Assembly: GCF_030268225.1 (NCBI RefSeq)
Contig: NZ_BSQG01000002.1
Coordinates: 558,001 to 622,000 of the forward strand
Length of the DNA stretch: 64,000 nucleotides
Direction of reading: 5' to 3'
DNA from: Nocardiopsis ansamitocini
GTDB taxonomy: Bacteria; Actinomycetota; Actinomycetes; Streptosporangiales; Streptosporangiaceae
Positions 53,708 through 62,849 of this stretch are shown here, one piece after another; position 1 is the stretch's first letter, and every line of letters begins with the position of its first letter. The notes below the pieces were generated by a model. The model saw nothing but the letters and a program-made list of their open reading frames with translations, ran no database searches and was not told the DNA's origin. A program made the translations under genes and the position numbers.

Positions 53708-56056
53708 TCAGGACCGGTCGGCGCCGGTGGCGGACGTCAGCAGGGGCGGGGGCTCGAAGGCGCGCACCGGGGGGAGGTCGCCGGTGAAGCGCTCCACCTC
53801 CACGAGCGCCAGTTGGCCCGTGCTGCCGTGCCCGAGCAGTGAAGTTCCCACGTCGCTGGTCAGGACATTGGGATTGCCGTGCACGCAGGTGGCCTCCGCC
53901 GCGGACGGATCGAACCACGCTCCGGTGGACAACTGCACCACGCCCGGACGCAGCGCGTCGTCGAGTACGGCTCCGGCCAGGCAGCTGCCCCGGTCGTTGC
54001 GCAGGCGGACCACGTCCCCCGCGGCGATGCCCCGCTCGGCGGCGTCCGCGGGGTGCAGCCGCACGGGCGCGCGTCCGGCGATCTTCTCCGAGCGGCTGTG
54101 CGCCCCCATGTCCTGCTGGCTGTGCAGCCGTCCGGTCGGCTGGTTGGCGATCAGGGTCAACGGCCACCGCTCGGCGAGCTCCGTTCCGGGGCGTTCCTGC
54201 GGATCGAGCCAGGAGGCGTGCCCCGGGCAGTCCGCGTACCCGAACCCGGCGATCTCCCGCGAGTACAGTTCGATCCGCCCACTGGGCGTCTCCAGCGCGG
54301 CGCCCTCGGGGTCGGCGCGAAACGCGTCGAACAGGGCGGTGTCCTCGACCCGGTGCGGGAGGTCGACGCCCCCCTGCTTCCAGAACACGTCGAAGTCCGG
54401 CAGCCGCGCACCGTGCGCCTCCTGCCGGGCCCGCCACCCCTCGTACATGTGTCGCGTCCACTCGGCCGAACCGCGCCCCTCGGTGAACTCCTCGCGCAGC
54501 CCGAGCCGCTCGGCCAGATCCGCGAACGTCTCGTACTCGTCGCGCGCCTCGCCGTGTGCGGGGACCACCCGGGGCATCACCCTGAGCCGGAGGTCGCCCT
54601 GCCCCGCGGTGAAGTCGTCGCGTTCCAGCGTGGTCGTGGCCGGGATCACGATGTCGGCGTGGCGGGCGGTGGCGGTCCAGTGCGTCTCGTGCACCACCAC
54701 GGTCTCGGGGCGGGCGAAGGCGCGCCGCAGCCGGGACAGGTCCTGGTGGTGGTGGAAGGGGTTGCCGCCGGCCCAGTACACCAGGCGGATGTCGGGGTAG
54801 CGCAGCGTCCGGCCGTCGAAGTCGAACGCCTCGCCCGGGTGCAGCAGCATGTCCGAGACGCGGGCCACCGGGATCAGCGCGTCCACCGGGTTGCGGCCCT
54901 GCGGCAGCCGCGGAAGCGCCAACGGCGTGGCCCCGCCGCCGTAGCTGCCCATCGAGCCGTACCCGCTGGCGAAGCCGCCGCCCGGGAGCCCGATCTGGCC
55001 CAGGCACGCGGCCAGCGCCAGCCCGGCCCACAGCGGCTGCTCGCCGTAGCGGGCGCGTTGCACCGACCAGCCGATGTTGACCAGGGTGCGCCCGCCTGCC
55101 ATCCGACGCGCCAGGTCGCGCAGCGTCCCCGCCTCGATACCGCTGATCGCGCCGGCCCACTCAGGGGTCTTGGCGGCGCCGTCGGACTCGCCCAGGACGT
55201 AGCCGCGCAGCCGTTCCCACCCCGTGGTGTAGCGCGCGAGGAAGGCGGTGTCGGCCAGGTCCTCGACGACGAGCACGTGGATCAGCGCGAGGAGGACCGC
55301 CGTGTCTGTTCCGGGTGCGGCCGACAGCCACTCGGCGCCCAGTTCCGCGGCGGTGTCGTCGCGGATGGGGCTCACCGACACGATCGACGTCCCGCCGCGC
55401 GCCGCCGCACGCATACCCGGTTCGGCGGTGTGCGTGGCCCGACCTCCCGAGGCCATCCACGCGTTCGAGACACGCAGCCCGCCGAAGGTCACCAGCAGGT
55501 CGGTGTGCTCGGCGATCGCCGCCCACGTGGGCGGGCGACGCAGCACGTCGTACGTGCCGGCCGCCCCCACCAGGTGCGGGAACAGCACTTCCAGGGCCCC
55601 GTGGCTGTAGGTGGCCACCGAACGGGTGTAGCCGCCGATGGTGGTGAGGAAGCGGTGCAACTGGCTCTGCGCGTGGTGGAACCGTCCGGCGCTGGCCCAG
55701 CCGTAGGAGCCCCCGTAGATCGCGGCGTTGCCGTGGGCGTGCCGGACCCGGTCCAGTTCACCCGCCAGCAGGTCCAGCACGGTCTCCCAGCCGACCTCCA
55801 CGTACGCGTCGTCGGAGTCACCGCGTCGGGTGTCGGGGCCGGGCCCGTTCTCCAGCCACCGTCTGCGCACCGCGGGGCGCGCCACCCGGGTGGTGGAGTG
55901 CTGTGCGGCGGGCGCGTTGTCCACCAGGGGGGAGGGTGCGGGGTCCGCGGGGTCGGGGCGGGCCCCCACCACGCGGTCACCGCGCACCAGCACCTCGTAG
56001 GTGCCCCAGTGCGAACTCGTCTGATGTGCCGTTGTCGGCCCCGTACCGCTGTCCAT
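53708..56056 (-). CDS. BisC-like molybdopterin oxidoreductase
   Basis: The ATG at 56056 gives 782 residues. DMSO-reductase-family enzyme with bis-MGD: YGGSYGWASAGRFHHAQSQL places the Mo-ligand Ser at 122. Further landmarks are VYWAGGNPFHHHQD, VVVHETHWTATARHADIVIP and a C-terminal cofactor domain (LIANQPTGRLHSQQDMG). There is no twin-arginine signal and no N-terminal Fe-S Cys cluster. This fits cytosolic biotin/methionine-sulfoxide reductase (BisC) rather than periplasmic TorA/DorA. Substrate is assigned by similarity only. It would need Mo from the modABC importer. It diverges from the CitE-like gene. Confidence 0.85.
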   Translation of the reverse strand: MDSGTGPTTAHQTSSHWGTYEVLVRGDRVVGARPDPADPAPSPLVDNAPAAQHSTTRVARPAVRRRWLENGPGPDTRRGDSDDAYVEVGWETVLDLLAGELDRVRHAHGNAAIYGGSYGWASAGRFHHAQSQLHRFLTTIGGYTRSVATYSHGALEVLFPHLVGAAGTYDVLRRPPTWAAIAEHTDLLVTFGGLRVSNAWMASGGRATHTAEPGMRAAARGGTSIVSVSPIRDDTAAELGAEWLSAAPGTDTAVLLALIHVLVVEDLADTAFLARYTTGWERLRGYVLGESDGAAKTPEWAGAISGIEAGTLRDLARRMAGGRTLVNIGWSVQRARYGEQPLWAGLALAACLGQIGLPGGGFASGYGSMGSYGGGATPLALPRLPQGRNPVDALIPVARVSDMLLHPGEAFDFDGRTLRYPDIRLVYWAGGNPFHHHQDLSRLRRAFARPETVVVHETHWTATARHADIVIPATTTLERDDFTAGQGDLRLRVMPRVVPAHGEARDEYETFADLAERLGLREEFTEGRGSAEWTRHMYEGWRARQEAHGARLPDFDVFWKQGGVDLPHRVEDTALFDAFRADPEGAALETPSGRIELYSREIAGFGYADCPGHASWLDPQERPGTELAERWPLTLIANQPTGRLHSQQDMGAHSRSEKIAGRAPVRLHPADAAERGIAAGDVVRLRNDRGSCLAGAVLDDALRPGVVQLSTGAWFDPSAAEATCVHGNPNVLTSDVGTSLLGHGSTGQLALVEVERFTGDLPPVRAFEPPPLLTSATGADRS

Positions 56057-56175
56057 CGGTCCTGCTTCCCTGTGCGTGTTCTCCGGGCGCAAGCCTATGT
56101 ACGGCCGACCGCGTCGGCGCCGCCCGGTGTTTGCCAGGATGGGGGCACATTCGTCGAACAGGGGAGTCGTTGCAC

Positions 56176-57132
56176 ATGGACGCCGTCGCTTCGCGGTCGC
56201 GCAGGTCGGTGCTCGCCGTCCCGGGGTCCAACCCCCGGTTCATCGAGAAGGCGCGCGGGTTGGCGGTGGACGCCTTCTTCCTCGACCTGGAGGACGCGGT
56301 CGCCGCCTCGGAGAAGGAGCGGGCCCGGGAACTGGTCGCGGCGGCGCTCAACGAGGGAGGGTGGGGGGACCGTATCCGCTCGGTCCGGGTTAACGACCTC
56401 ACGACGCAGTGGACCTACCGCGACGTCATCACCGTGGTGGAGACCGCGGGCGCGAACCTGGACTGCCTGGTGCTGCCCAAGGTGACCGACGCCGTCCAGG
56501 TCCGTTGGCTGGACACCCTGCTCACCCAGATCGAGCGGTCGGTGGGGCTGGAACCGGGGCGGATCGGGATCGAGGCCCAGATCGAGGACGCCCGCGGCCT
56601 CGTCGCGGTGGACGAGATCGCCGCGTCCTCGCCCCGGTTGGAGAGCCTGGTGTACGGGCCGGCGGACTTCATGGCCAGCATCAACATGCGGACGCTGGTC
56701 GTGGGCGAGCAGCCGCCCGGCTACGACGTCGGCGACGCCTACCATTACGTCCTGATGCGCATCCTGATGGCGGCGCGCGCCAACGGCCTCCAGGCCATCG
56801 ACGGCCCCTACCTGCAAATCCGTGACGTGGACGCGTTCACCCGCTCGGCCGCCCGCAGCGCGGCCCTGGGCTTCGACGGCAAGTGGGTGCTGCACCCCGG
56901 CCAGGTCGAGGCGGCCAACGAGGTCTACGCCCCCGGCCAGGCCGACTACGATCACGCCGAGCTCATCCTGGACGCCTACGAGCACGCCACGACCGTGCGC
57001 CGCCGCGGCGCGGTGATGCTCGGCGAGGAGATGCTCGACGAGGCGTCGCGCAAGATGGCGCTCGTAGTGGCGGCCAAGGGCCGTGCGGCCGGACTCCACC
57101 GCACGACCGCCTTCACCCCCGAGGACGACTGA
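56176..57132 (+). CDS. CitE/malyl-CoA-lyase-type aldolase
   Basis: The ATG at 56176 has GGGGAG nine bases upstream, giving 318 residues. HpcH/HpaI-CitE family TIM barrel: RRSVLAVPGSNPRFIEKARG (start), FFLDLEDAVAASEKERARE (acidic pair), IRSVRVNDL (substrate Arg), IGIEAQIEDARGLV with metal-site Glu, and GFDGKWVLHPGQV (C-terminal CoA region). In actinomycetes such proteins cleave malyl-CoA or beta-methylmalyl-CoA in the ethylmalonyl-CoA pathway, or act as citramalyl-CoA lyases. The exact substrate cannot be told here. No other pathway genes adjoin it. Confidence 0.88.
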   Translation: MDAVASRSRRSVLAVPGSNPRFIEKARGLAVDAFFLDLEDAVAASEKERARELVAAALNEGGWGDRIRSVRVNDLTTQWTYRDVITVVETAGANLDCLVLPKVTDAVQVRWLDTLLTQIERSVGLEPGRIGIEAQIEDARGLVAVDEIAASSPRLESLVYGPADFMASINMRTLVVGEQPPGYDVGDAYHYVLMRILMAARANGLQAIDGPYLQIRDVDAFTRSAARSAALGFDGKWVLHPGQVEAANEVYAPGQADYDHAELILDAYEHATTVRRRGAVMLGEEMLDEASRKMALVVAAKGRAAGLHRTTAFTPEDD

Positions 57133-57157
57133 CATCCATAGGAGCATCCCGTCCCGT

Positions 57158-57577
57158 TCAGCGGTTGCGGCACGAGAACCCGTCGGCGAGCAGGCTCAGG
57201 CCGATGGCCAGCAGCCAACTGTCCTTGGCGAGCGCGATCCCGCTCGGTGAGGGGCGGATGCCGTCGGGCCGGCGGGCCTCGGGGTCGGTGAAGTACAGGC
57301 CCAGCAGGCCCCCGGCGAAACCGGTCAGCCCGGCGCCCGCCACGGCGTTGGGCACGACCGGCAGCATCAGCGCCGCCCCCAGCACGAGCTCGCCGGTGCT
57401 CAGGAGGCGGACGAACTTGTCGGGAGGGACGTCCTTGAGGAACGGGTAGGCGCGCGCAGCCTCGCCGTGCAGGTAGGCAGCGGTATCAGGGTCGACGTCG
57501 CGTTTGTCGAGCCCGGAGTTCAGGATGAACGCCCCCGAGATCAGGCGCAGCGGCAGGTGGGCGGCTCGAAAAGCCAT
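57158..57577 (-). CDS. DoxX-family membrane protein
   Basis: The ATG at 57577 follows GGAGGT, giving 139 residues with four predicted helices. The opening PLRLISGAFILNSGLDKRDV and the LLSTGELVLGAALMLPVVPN segment are DoxX-like. DoxX proteins take part in membrane redox complexes in mycobacteria. A cytosolic loop (KDVPPDKFVR) separates helices 1 and 2. It is monocistronic and convergent with the CitE-like gene, 25 bp apart. Function here is unknown. Confidence 0.78.
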   Translation of the reverse strand: MAFRAAHLPLRLISGAFILNSGLDKRDVDPDTAAYLHGEAARAYPFLKDVPPDKFVRLLSTGELVLGAALMLPVVPNAVAGAGLTGFAGGLLGLYFTDPEARRPDGIRPSPSGIALAKDSWLLAIGLSLLADGFSCRNR

Positions 57578-57839
57578 CGTGGTACCTCCGTGGCAGGAAT
57601 CCGTCGTGGTCCGTCGCCCACTACCCGATCCCGTCCGGGAGCAACACCTCTTTCCCCCGTACCACTGCGGGGCAGCGCACACCGCGCGCCCGTGCCCTGG
57701 GAAGCACGCGGCCCCCTGCCGCTGAGCGGCCCCCCGACAGGGGGAGGCGCCCGGCGTGAACCGGGCGGCGTCGGGCCTCTCGCCGCACGTGCCGTGTCCT
57801 CTTACCGATCGCTAACCCCGATGCGCCACGATGAGGGCC

Positions 57840-58538
57840 ATGAGCTCCGTCCGCACCGTGCTGATCGCCGATGACGACCGCGCCATTCGCGAGTCCCTGG
57901 AACGGGCCCTCCAACTGGAGGGCTACGAGGTACGCACCGCCGTCGACGGCGTGCAGGCCCTGGCCGCAGTCCATTCCACGCCGGCCGACCTGCTGATCCT
58001 CGACGTCATGATGCCGGGAGTGGACGGCTTGGGCGTGTGCCGGGTCCTGCGCGCCGAAGGCGACCGGACCCCGATCCTGATGCTGACCGCGCGCGTCGAG
58101 ACACCCGATCGGGTGGCCGGTCTCGACGCCGGAGCCGACGACTACCTTCCCAAGCCCTTCGAGCTCGACGAGCTCCTGGCGAGAATGCGCGCGCTGCTGC
58201 GCCGCACCGCGCCGCACGCCGCCGACGAAGCCGTCGAGCCGCCCATCCAGGTCGGTGACCTGCGCATCGACCCCGGTGCCCGCCGGACGTGGCGGGCCGG
58301 TCGCGAGATCGAGTTGTCCAAGACCGAGTTCGACCTGCTGGAACTGCTCGCCCGCAACGCCGGGATCGTGCTCGACCACGCCACCATCTACGACCGAATC
58401 TGGGGATACGACTTCGGCCCCGAGTCCAAGAACCTCGCCGTCTACATCAGCTACCTGCGCCGCAAGCTCGAACCCGACGACGCGCCGCCACTGATCCAGA
58501 CCGTGCGCGGTGTCGGCTACACCATCCGCCCCCGATGA
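57840..58538 (+). CDS. OmpR-family response regulator (MprA-like)
   Basis: The ATG at 57840 is chosen; an in-frame start three codons earlier exists. The 232-residue protein has a receiver domain (Asp11-13 acidic pocket, phospho-acceptor Asp55 in LLILDVMMPG, Lys in LPKPFELDELLARMR). A winged-helix DNA-binding domain (~135-230) has LSKTEFDLLELLARNAGIVL and NLAVYISYLRRKLE, ending VRGVGYTIRPR. It overlaps the kinase gene by ATGA. Sequence style is closest to MprA and similar envelope-stress regulators. Confidence 0.93.
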   Translation: MSSVRTVLIADDDRAIRESLERALQLEGYEVRTAVDGVQALAAVHSTPADLLILDVMMPGVDGLGVCRVLRAEGDRTPILMLTARVETPDRVAGLDAGADDYLPKPFELDELLARMRALLRRTAPHAADEAVEPPIQVGDLRIDPGARRTWRAGREIELSKTEFDLLELLARNAGIVLDHATIYDRIWGYDFGPESKNLAVYISYLRRKLEPDDAPPLIQTVRGVGYTIRPR

Positions 58539-59953
58539 CCCGCCCCCCGACCGGGCCGGCGGCCCCGGCCCGGTCGTTCCCCAAGTTCGGCGAGGTCACG
58601 CTCGGTACCCGTCTGGCGGTGATCTTCGCGCTGGTCGCCGCGGTCGTCATCGTCCTCGTCGGCTCGCTCGCCTACAACGCCGCAGCCACCCTGATCCGCG
58701 CCAGCGCCAAGCAGGAGTTCGACACCACCGTCGTCGCGATCTCCAAGAACCTGCACGCGTCGTCCATGTCCCCGGGCGGTTTCAACGAGTTCAACCTCGT
58801 GCACTCCGCGAGCTTCTCGCTCCAGCTGATCAGCCCGGACGGCACGGTCGTGGTCCCCATCAGCGGCCCCCAGGAACTCGCCCCGCTCCCGGTGGTCGAG
58901 GAGGACCGGGAGATCGCCGGGTATGACGAGACCGGCGCGCTCAAGGTGCGCGAGGCCCGCGTCGACGGGGAGCCCTACCGGATCGCCACCATCTCCTTCG
59001 GTCAGCGCAACGGCGCGATCCAGGTCGGCCAGCGGCTCGGCCCCACCGAGCACCTGCTGGAGACGCTCTCCGGCCAGATGTTCCTGGTCGGCTCGATCGT
59101 CCTGTTGAGCGCCGCCGCCGCGGGATGGCTGGTGGCCCGCCGCATCACCGGGCGCCTGGTGCGCCTCACCGAGGCCGCCGAGTACGTCAGTTCCACCGGT
59201 CGCCTGGACCGGGTCGGGCCTGCCGAGGGCAACGGCGGCAAGGACGAGGTGGGACGTCTGGGCAACGCCTTCAACGCGATGCTGGCACGGCTGGCGTCGT
59301 CCAAGGAGGAGCAGCGGCGCCTCGTCCAGAACGCCTCGCACGAGTTGCGTACCCCGCTGACCAGCCTGCGCACCAACGTCAGTGTCATGCGCCGCTTCGA
59401 GCGGCTTTCCCCCGACGCCCAGGGACGTCTGCTGGACGACTTGGAGGGGGAGACCCGCGAGCTCACCGACCTCGTCAACGAACTGGTGGGACTCGCCACC
59501 GAGACGCGGGAGGACGAGGCGCCCCACGAACTGGTGTTGGGCGAGTTGGCCGAACGCGTCGCGGCCCGCAGCCGCCGCCGGACCGGCCGCGAGGTGACCG
59601 TCGACGCCGATGCCAGCGCCGTGTTCGGGCGACCCGGTGCGCTGGAGCGGGCCATGTCCAACCCGGTGGAGAACTCCGCGAAGTTCGATCCCACGGGCAC
59701 GGCCCCGATCGAGATCGTCGTCCGGGAGGGCACGGTGGAGATCCGCGACCGCGGCCCCGGGATCGACCCGGCCGAAAGCGGCCACGTCTTCGAGCGCTTC
59801 TACCGCGCCACCTCCGCGCGCAGTATGCCCGGCTCCGGGCTGGGGCTGTCCATGGTGCACGACATCGCCCAGGCGCACGGGGGGACGGTCTTCGCTCGGA
59901 GCCGCGAGGGCGGTGGCTCCGTCATCGGGTTCTCGCTGCCTACCGTTCGGTGA
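58535..59953 (+). CDS. Sensor histidine kinase (MprB-like)
   Basis: The ATG overlaps the regulator stop. Of 472 residues, a first helix lies at ~25-50 (TRLAVIFALVAAVVIVLVGS) and an extracellular domain at ~50-185. A second helix lies at ~190-208, then a HAMP domain (LTEAAEYVSSTGRLDRV), H-box [17 protein letters not shown]-box AMSNPVENSAKFD, RDRGPGIDPAESG and GSGLGLSMV. The N-box Pro (NPVEN) replaces the common NLLDN, but the Asn residues stand. Its end overlaps the convergent mrpG by 14 bp. Confidence 0.92.
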   Translation: MTRPPTGPAAPARSFPKFGEVTLGTRLAVIFALVAAVVIVLVGSLAYNAAATLIRASAKQEFDTTVVAISKNLHASSMSPGGFNEFNLVHSASFSLQLISPDGTVVVPISGPQELAPLPVVEEDREIAGYDETGALKVREARVDGEPYRIATISFGQRNGAIQVGQRLGPTEHLLETLSGQMFLVGSIVLLSAAAAGWLVARRITGRLVRLTEAAEYVSSTGRLDRVGPAEGNGGKDEVGRLGNAFNAMLARLASSKEEQRRLVQNASHELRTPLTSLRTNVSVMRRFERLSPDAQGRLLDDLEGETRELTDLVNELVGLATETREDEAPHELVLGELAERVAARSRRRTGREVTVDADASAVFGRPGALERAMSNPVENSAKFDPTGTAPIEIVVREGTVEIRDRGPGIDPAESGHVFERFYRATSARSMPGSGLGLSMVHDIAQAHGGTVFARSREGGGSVIGFSLPTVR

Positions 59954-60317
59954 CCTGGTGGCCGGCGGGGTCGTGGCGGTCCCGGTCGAGCTGTTCCTGG
60001 AGTTCGTCGACCACGATCAGATCTTCGCGGGTGCGTCCGGTGCGGTAGGAGACCCGCCCCGCGATGTGCGCGGCGACCGGGACGGTGAAGATCTGGAACA
60101 GCAGGACGAGCACCAGGATGCCGATCTGCGGCTCGGGGTAGAGCCGCAGGCCGATTCCCAGCAGGATCAGGGCGAGGCCCATGATCTGCGGCTTGGCCGC
60201 GGTGTGCATGCGCGACAGCAGGTCGGGGAACCGGATCAGGCCCACGCCCGCGGCGAACGACAGCAGGGCGCCCGCGAGGATGCAGCTCACCGCCAGCCAG
60301 TCCAGGACCTCGGTCAT
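59940..60317 (-). CDS. mrpG: Mrp Na+/H+ antiporter subunit G
   Basis: The ATG at 60317 follows AAGGAGG by eight bases and overlaps the mrpF stop (ATGA). The 125-residue protein has three helices (~5-95), with VGLIRFPDLLSRMHTAAKPQ, the MnhG/MrpG/PhaG signature. The C-terminal ~35 residues are charged. It is last in the mrp operon, and its stop lies inside the convergent histidine-kinase gene. It is a membrane subunit of the Mrp complex that exports Na+ in exchange for H+. Confidence 0.94.
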   Translation of the reverse strand: MTEVLDWLAVSCILAGALLSFAAGVGLIRFPDLLSRMHTAAKPQIMGLALILLGIGLRLYPEPQIGILVLVLLFQIFTVPVAAHIAGRVSYRTGRTREDLIVVDELQEQLDRDRHDPAGHQVTER

Positions 60318-60613
60318 GACGCGTCCTCCTTCTCGCCGGACGCCCCGTGTGTCGACGGGCGCCGTTTCGCCACGAATCGGGAGATGCTGATCGACCCCAC
60401 GAAACCCAGCAGCGACAGCACCAGCAGTGTCGGCAGCACCGTGGGGTCGCGGTTGAAGGCGGCGAATGAGCCGATCCCGGCGATGGCCGAGGCCAGCAGC
60501 ACGTCCACCGACAGCGCGCGGTCCAGGATGGTCGGTCCGATCACCAGCCGGGCCAGGCTCAGCAGCGACGCCGCGCCCAGCAGCACCGCGACCGTGACCC
60601 ACAGGTAGTTCAT
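60314..60613 (-). CDS. mrpF: Mrp Na+/H+ antiporter subunit F
   Basis: The ATG at 60613 overlaps the mrpE stop. The 99-residue protein has three helices, with LARLVIGPTILDRALSVDVL, the MrpF signature containing the conserved Asp. The basic/acidic tail FVAKRRPSTHGASGEKED is cytosolic. 4-nt overlaps on both sides show tight coupling in the mrp operon. Confidence 0.94.
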   Translation of the reverse strand: MNYLWVTVAVLLGAASLLSLARLVIGPTILDRALSVDVLLASAIAGIGSFAAFNRDPTVLPTLLVLSLLGFVGSISISRFVAKRRPSTHGASGEKEDAS

Positions 60614-61188
60614 GAGGTGCCCCCCGTCGACGCCAACCGTTCGATCTCCCCGCGTGACCCGAACGCCCGGACCACCCGCTCCTCCAGGCGCAGGACGTCG
60701 GCCCGGGCCTGTTCCACGTCCTCGGCGCCGGCCCCCAGCACGTGCACGAACAGCGTGTGGGTGGCCGAGCGGACTTCCACGATCACACTGCCGGGAATCA
60801 CCGAAACACACACGGCGGTGAGCGTGAACAGCAGGTCGGACTGGGTCCGCAGCGGTACCGCGATGACGGAACTGTGCGGTATCCGCCCGAAGGAGAACGC
60901 GGTCGCCAGCACCCTTACCGTCGCCTGCGCCATGTCCACGACGAATCGCACCAGGAAGAACAGGGTCGCCCTGGGGTGGATGCGAAAGCCCGAGTCCAGC
61001 GGCGGGAGCGGGAACACGAGCATGACCAGCAGGCCCACCAGCAACCCGGACACCACCGTGTTCACCGAGAGCTCGCCGAACAGCAGCACCCACGCGATCA
61101 GCAGCCCGGCCAGCGTGGGCAACTGGATGACGCGCTGTCCGATCCGTACGCTCATCGGCGGACGCGGGGGACTGGTTGCCGAGGTCAC
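60610..61188 (-). CDS. mrpE: Mrp Na+/H+ antiporter subunit E
   Basis: The GTG at 61188 overlaps the mrpD stop (GTGA), giving 192 residues; an internal ATG at 61155 would drop 11. Two to three N-terminal helices are followed by LFFLVRFVVDMAQATVRVLA and TLTAVCVSVIPGSVIVEV, the MnhE family core. The C-terminal ~45 residues are a charged helix (DVEQARADVLRLEERVVRAF). Part of the Mrp membrane complex. Confidence 0.93.
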   Translation of the reverse strand: MTSATSPPRPPMSVRIGQRVIQLPTLAGLLIAWVLLFGELSVNTVVSGLLVGLLVMLVFPLPPLDSGFRIHPRATLFFLVRFVVDMAQATVRVLATAFSFGRIPHSSVIAVPLRTQSDLLFTLTAVCVSVIPGSVIVEVRSATHTLFVHVLGAGAEDVEQARADVLRLEERVVRAFGSRGEIERLASTGGTS

Positions 61189-62849
61189 TGGACGCCTCCC
61201 GGGTGGACCGCTTCGATATAGGGCGAGCGCGCGAGCAGGTCCTCGGCGGTGGCCTCGCTGTAGGCGACCATGGGGCCGGCGAACACCGTGAAGCCCAGCC
61301 CCAGTACCACCAGTCCTATTGTCGCCCCCAGCATCAGCACGGGGAAGGAGTCGGAGGTCACCACGGCCTTGCCGCCGATGCCGATGGGCGCCCGGACGGT
61401 CGTCGCGGGGATGTTCACCGGGGAGGACGGTCCGACCGCGGAATCGTCCTCGGAACTCTCCAGCAGGGTACCCACCGCCACGGGCCTGCCGTCGTCGGGC
61501 GAGCGCCAGAAGGCGTAGTTCCACAGCCGTGAGATCGCCATCAGGGTGAGCAGGCTGGTGATCACCGATCCGGCCACCAGCAGGTAGGCGATGGGCGTGT
61601 CCTGCTGTACGCCGGCCTGGATCAGCCCGAGCTTGCCCAGGAAGCCCGACAGCGGGGGGATTCCGGCCAGGTTCATCGCGGGGACGAAGAACAGGATGGC
61701 CAACAGCGGCGACAGTTTCGCCAGTCCGCTGAGGTCGTTGAGCGAGGTACTGCCGCCCCTGCGTTCGATCAGGCCGGTGACCAGGAACAGGGTCGTCTGC
61801 ACGGTGATGTGGTGGGCCACGTAGAACACCGCCCCGGCCAGGCCGAGCGCGCTGCCCAGCGCGATCCCGAACACCATGTAGCCGATATGGCTGACCAGGG
61901 TGAAGGACAACAGGCGTTTGATGTCCTTCTGCACCATCGCCCCGAGGATGCCGATGACCATGGTGGCCAGCGCCACCCACATCAGCGCCGTGTTCAACGT
62001 GTCGTTGTCGAAGAGCAGGGTCTGGGTACGGATGATCGCGTACACGCCGACCTTGGTGAGCAGCCCCGCGAACACCGCGGTGACCGGGGCGGGCGCCGTG
62101 GGGTAGGAGTCGGGCAGCCACGCCGACAACGGGAACACCGCGGCCTTGATCGCGAACGCCACCAGCAGCATCGCCTGGAGGACCAGTTGCAGGCCGACGG
62201 GCACTTCGCTCATCCGCACCGCGATCTGGGCCATGTTGACCGTTCCGGTCGCCGCGTAGACCAGGCCGATCCCGATCAGGAAGATGATCGAGGACAGCAG
62301 CGACACCACGACGTAGGTGGAGCCCGCGCGGATGCGCGACGCCGTTCCGCCCTGGGTCAGCAGTACGTAGCTGGAGGTCAGCAGGATCTCGAAGCCCACG
62401 TACATGTTGAACAGGTCCCCGGCGAGGAAGGCGTTGGACACGCCCGCCACCAGGATCAGGAACGTGGGGTAGAAGATCGACAGCGGGGTCGCTTCCTCGT
62501 GGTCGGCGGCGCCCTGGCCGATCGAGTACACCAGGACCGACAGCGTGATGGCGGCCGACACCGTCACCATCAGCACCGACAGCCGGTCGGCCACGAGAGT
62601 GATCCCGATGGGGGCCTCCCAGCCGCCGACCTGCACCACCTGGGGACCGTAGGCGTCGACGCCGAACAGCAGGACGACACCGATGACCAGGACGGCGGTC
62701 AGCGCCGTGACGCTGATGGCCCTGTTGAGGCGCTGGTAGCGCACACCGAGCGCGAACTTCACGCCCGCTGCGAAGAGGGGCAGTACCACCGGTAGCGGCA
62801 CCAGGTAGTGCAGGAGCCCGGGAAGCAGGGTGTTCAGGAAGTCGGTCAT
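61185..62849 (-). CDS. mrpD: Mrp Na+/H+ antiporter subunit D
   Basis: 554 residues from an ATG immediately after the mrpC TAG (no gap). This is a complex-I NuoN/ND2-like antiporter subunit with ~14 helices. Markers are FLAGDLFNMYVGFEILLTSS (helix with conserved Glu), AFAIKAAVFPLSAWLPDSYP and VTAVFAGLLTKVGVYAIIRT with the conserved Lys. It conducts ions with MrpA. The loop near ~480 (SSEDDSAVGPSSP) is variable. It overlaps mrpE by 4 nt. Confidence 0.95.
   Translation of the reverse strand: MTDFLNTLLPGLLHYLVPLPVVLPLFAAGVKFALGVRYQRLNRAISVTALTAVLVIGVVLLFGVDAYGPQVVQVGGWEAPIGITLVADRLSVLMVTVSAAITLSVLVYSIGQGAADHEEATPLSIFYPTFLILVAGVSNAFLAGDLFNMYVGFEILLTSSYVLLTQGGTASRIRAGSTYVVVSLLSSIIFLIGIGLVYAATGTVNMAQIAVRMSEVPVGLQLVLQAMLLVAFAIKAAVFPLSAWLPDSYPTAPAPVTAVFAGLLTKVGVYAIIRTQTLLFDNDTLNTALMWVALATMVIGILGAMVQKDIKRLLSFTLVSHIGYMVFGIALGSALGLAGAVFYVAHHITVQTTLFLVTGLIERRGGSTSLNDLSGLAKLSPLLAILFFVPAMNLAGIPPLSGFLGKLGLIQAGVQQDTPIAYLLVAGSVITSLLTLMAISRLWNYAFWRSPDDGRPVAVGTLLESSEDDSAVGPSSPVNIPATTVRAPIGIGGKAVVTSDSFPVLMLGATIGLVVLGLGFTVFAGPMVAYSEATAEDLLARSPYIEAVHPGGVQ

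Noticed and set aside
53708-56056. TorA/DorA periplasmic reductase
   Set aside because: There is no twin-arginine signal peptide, so the cytosolic BisC-like form is preferred.
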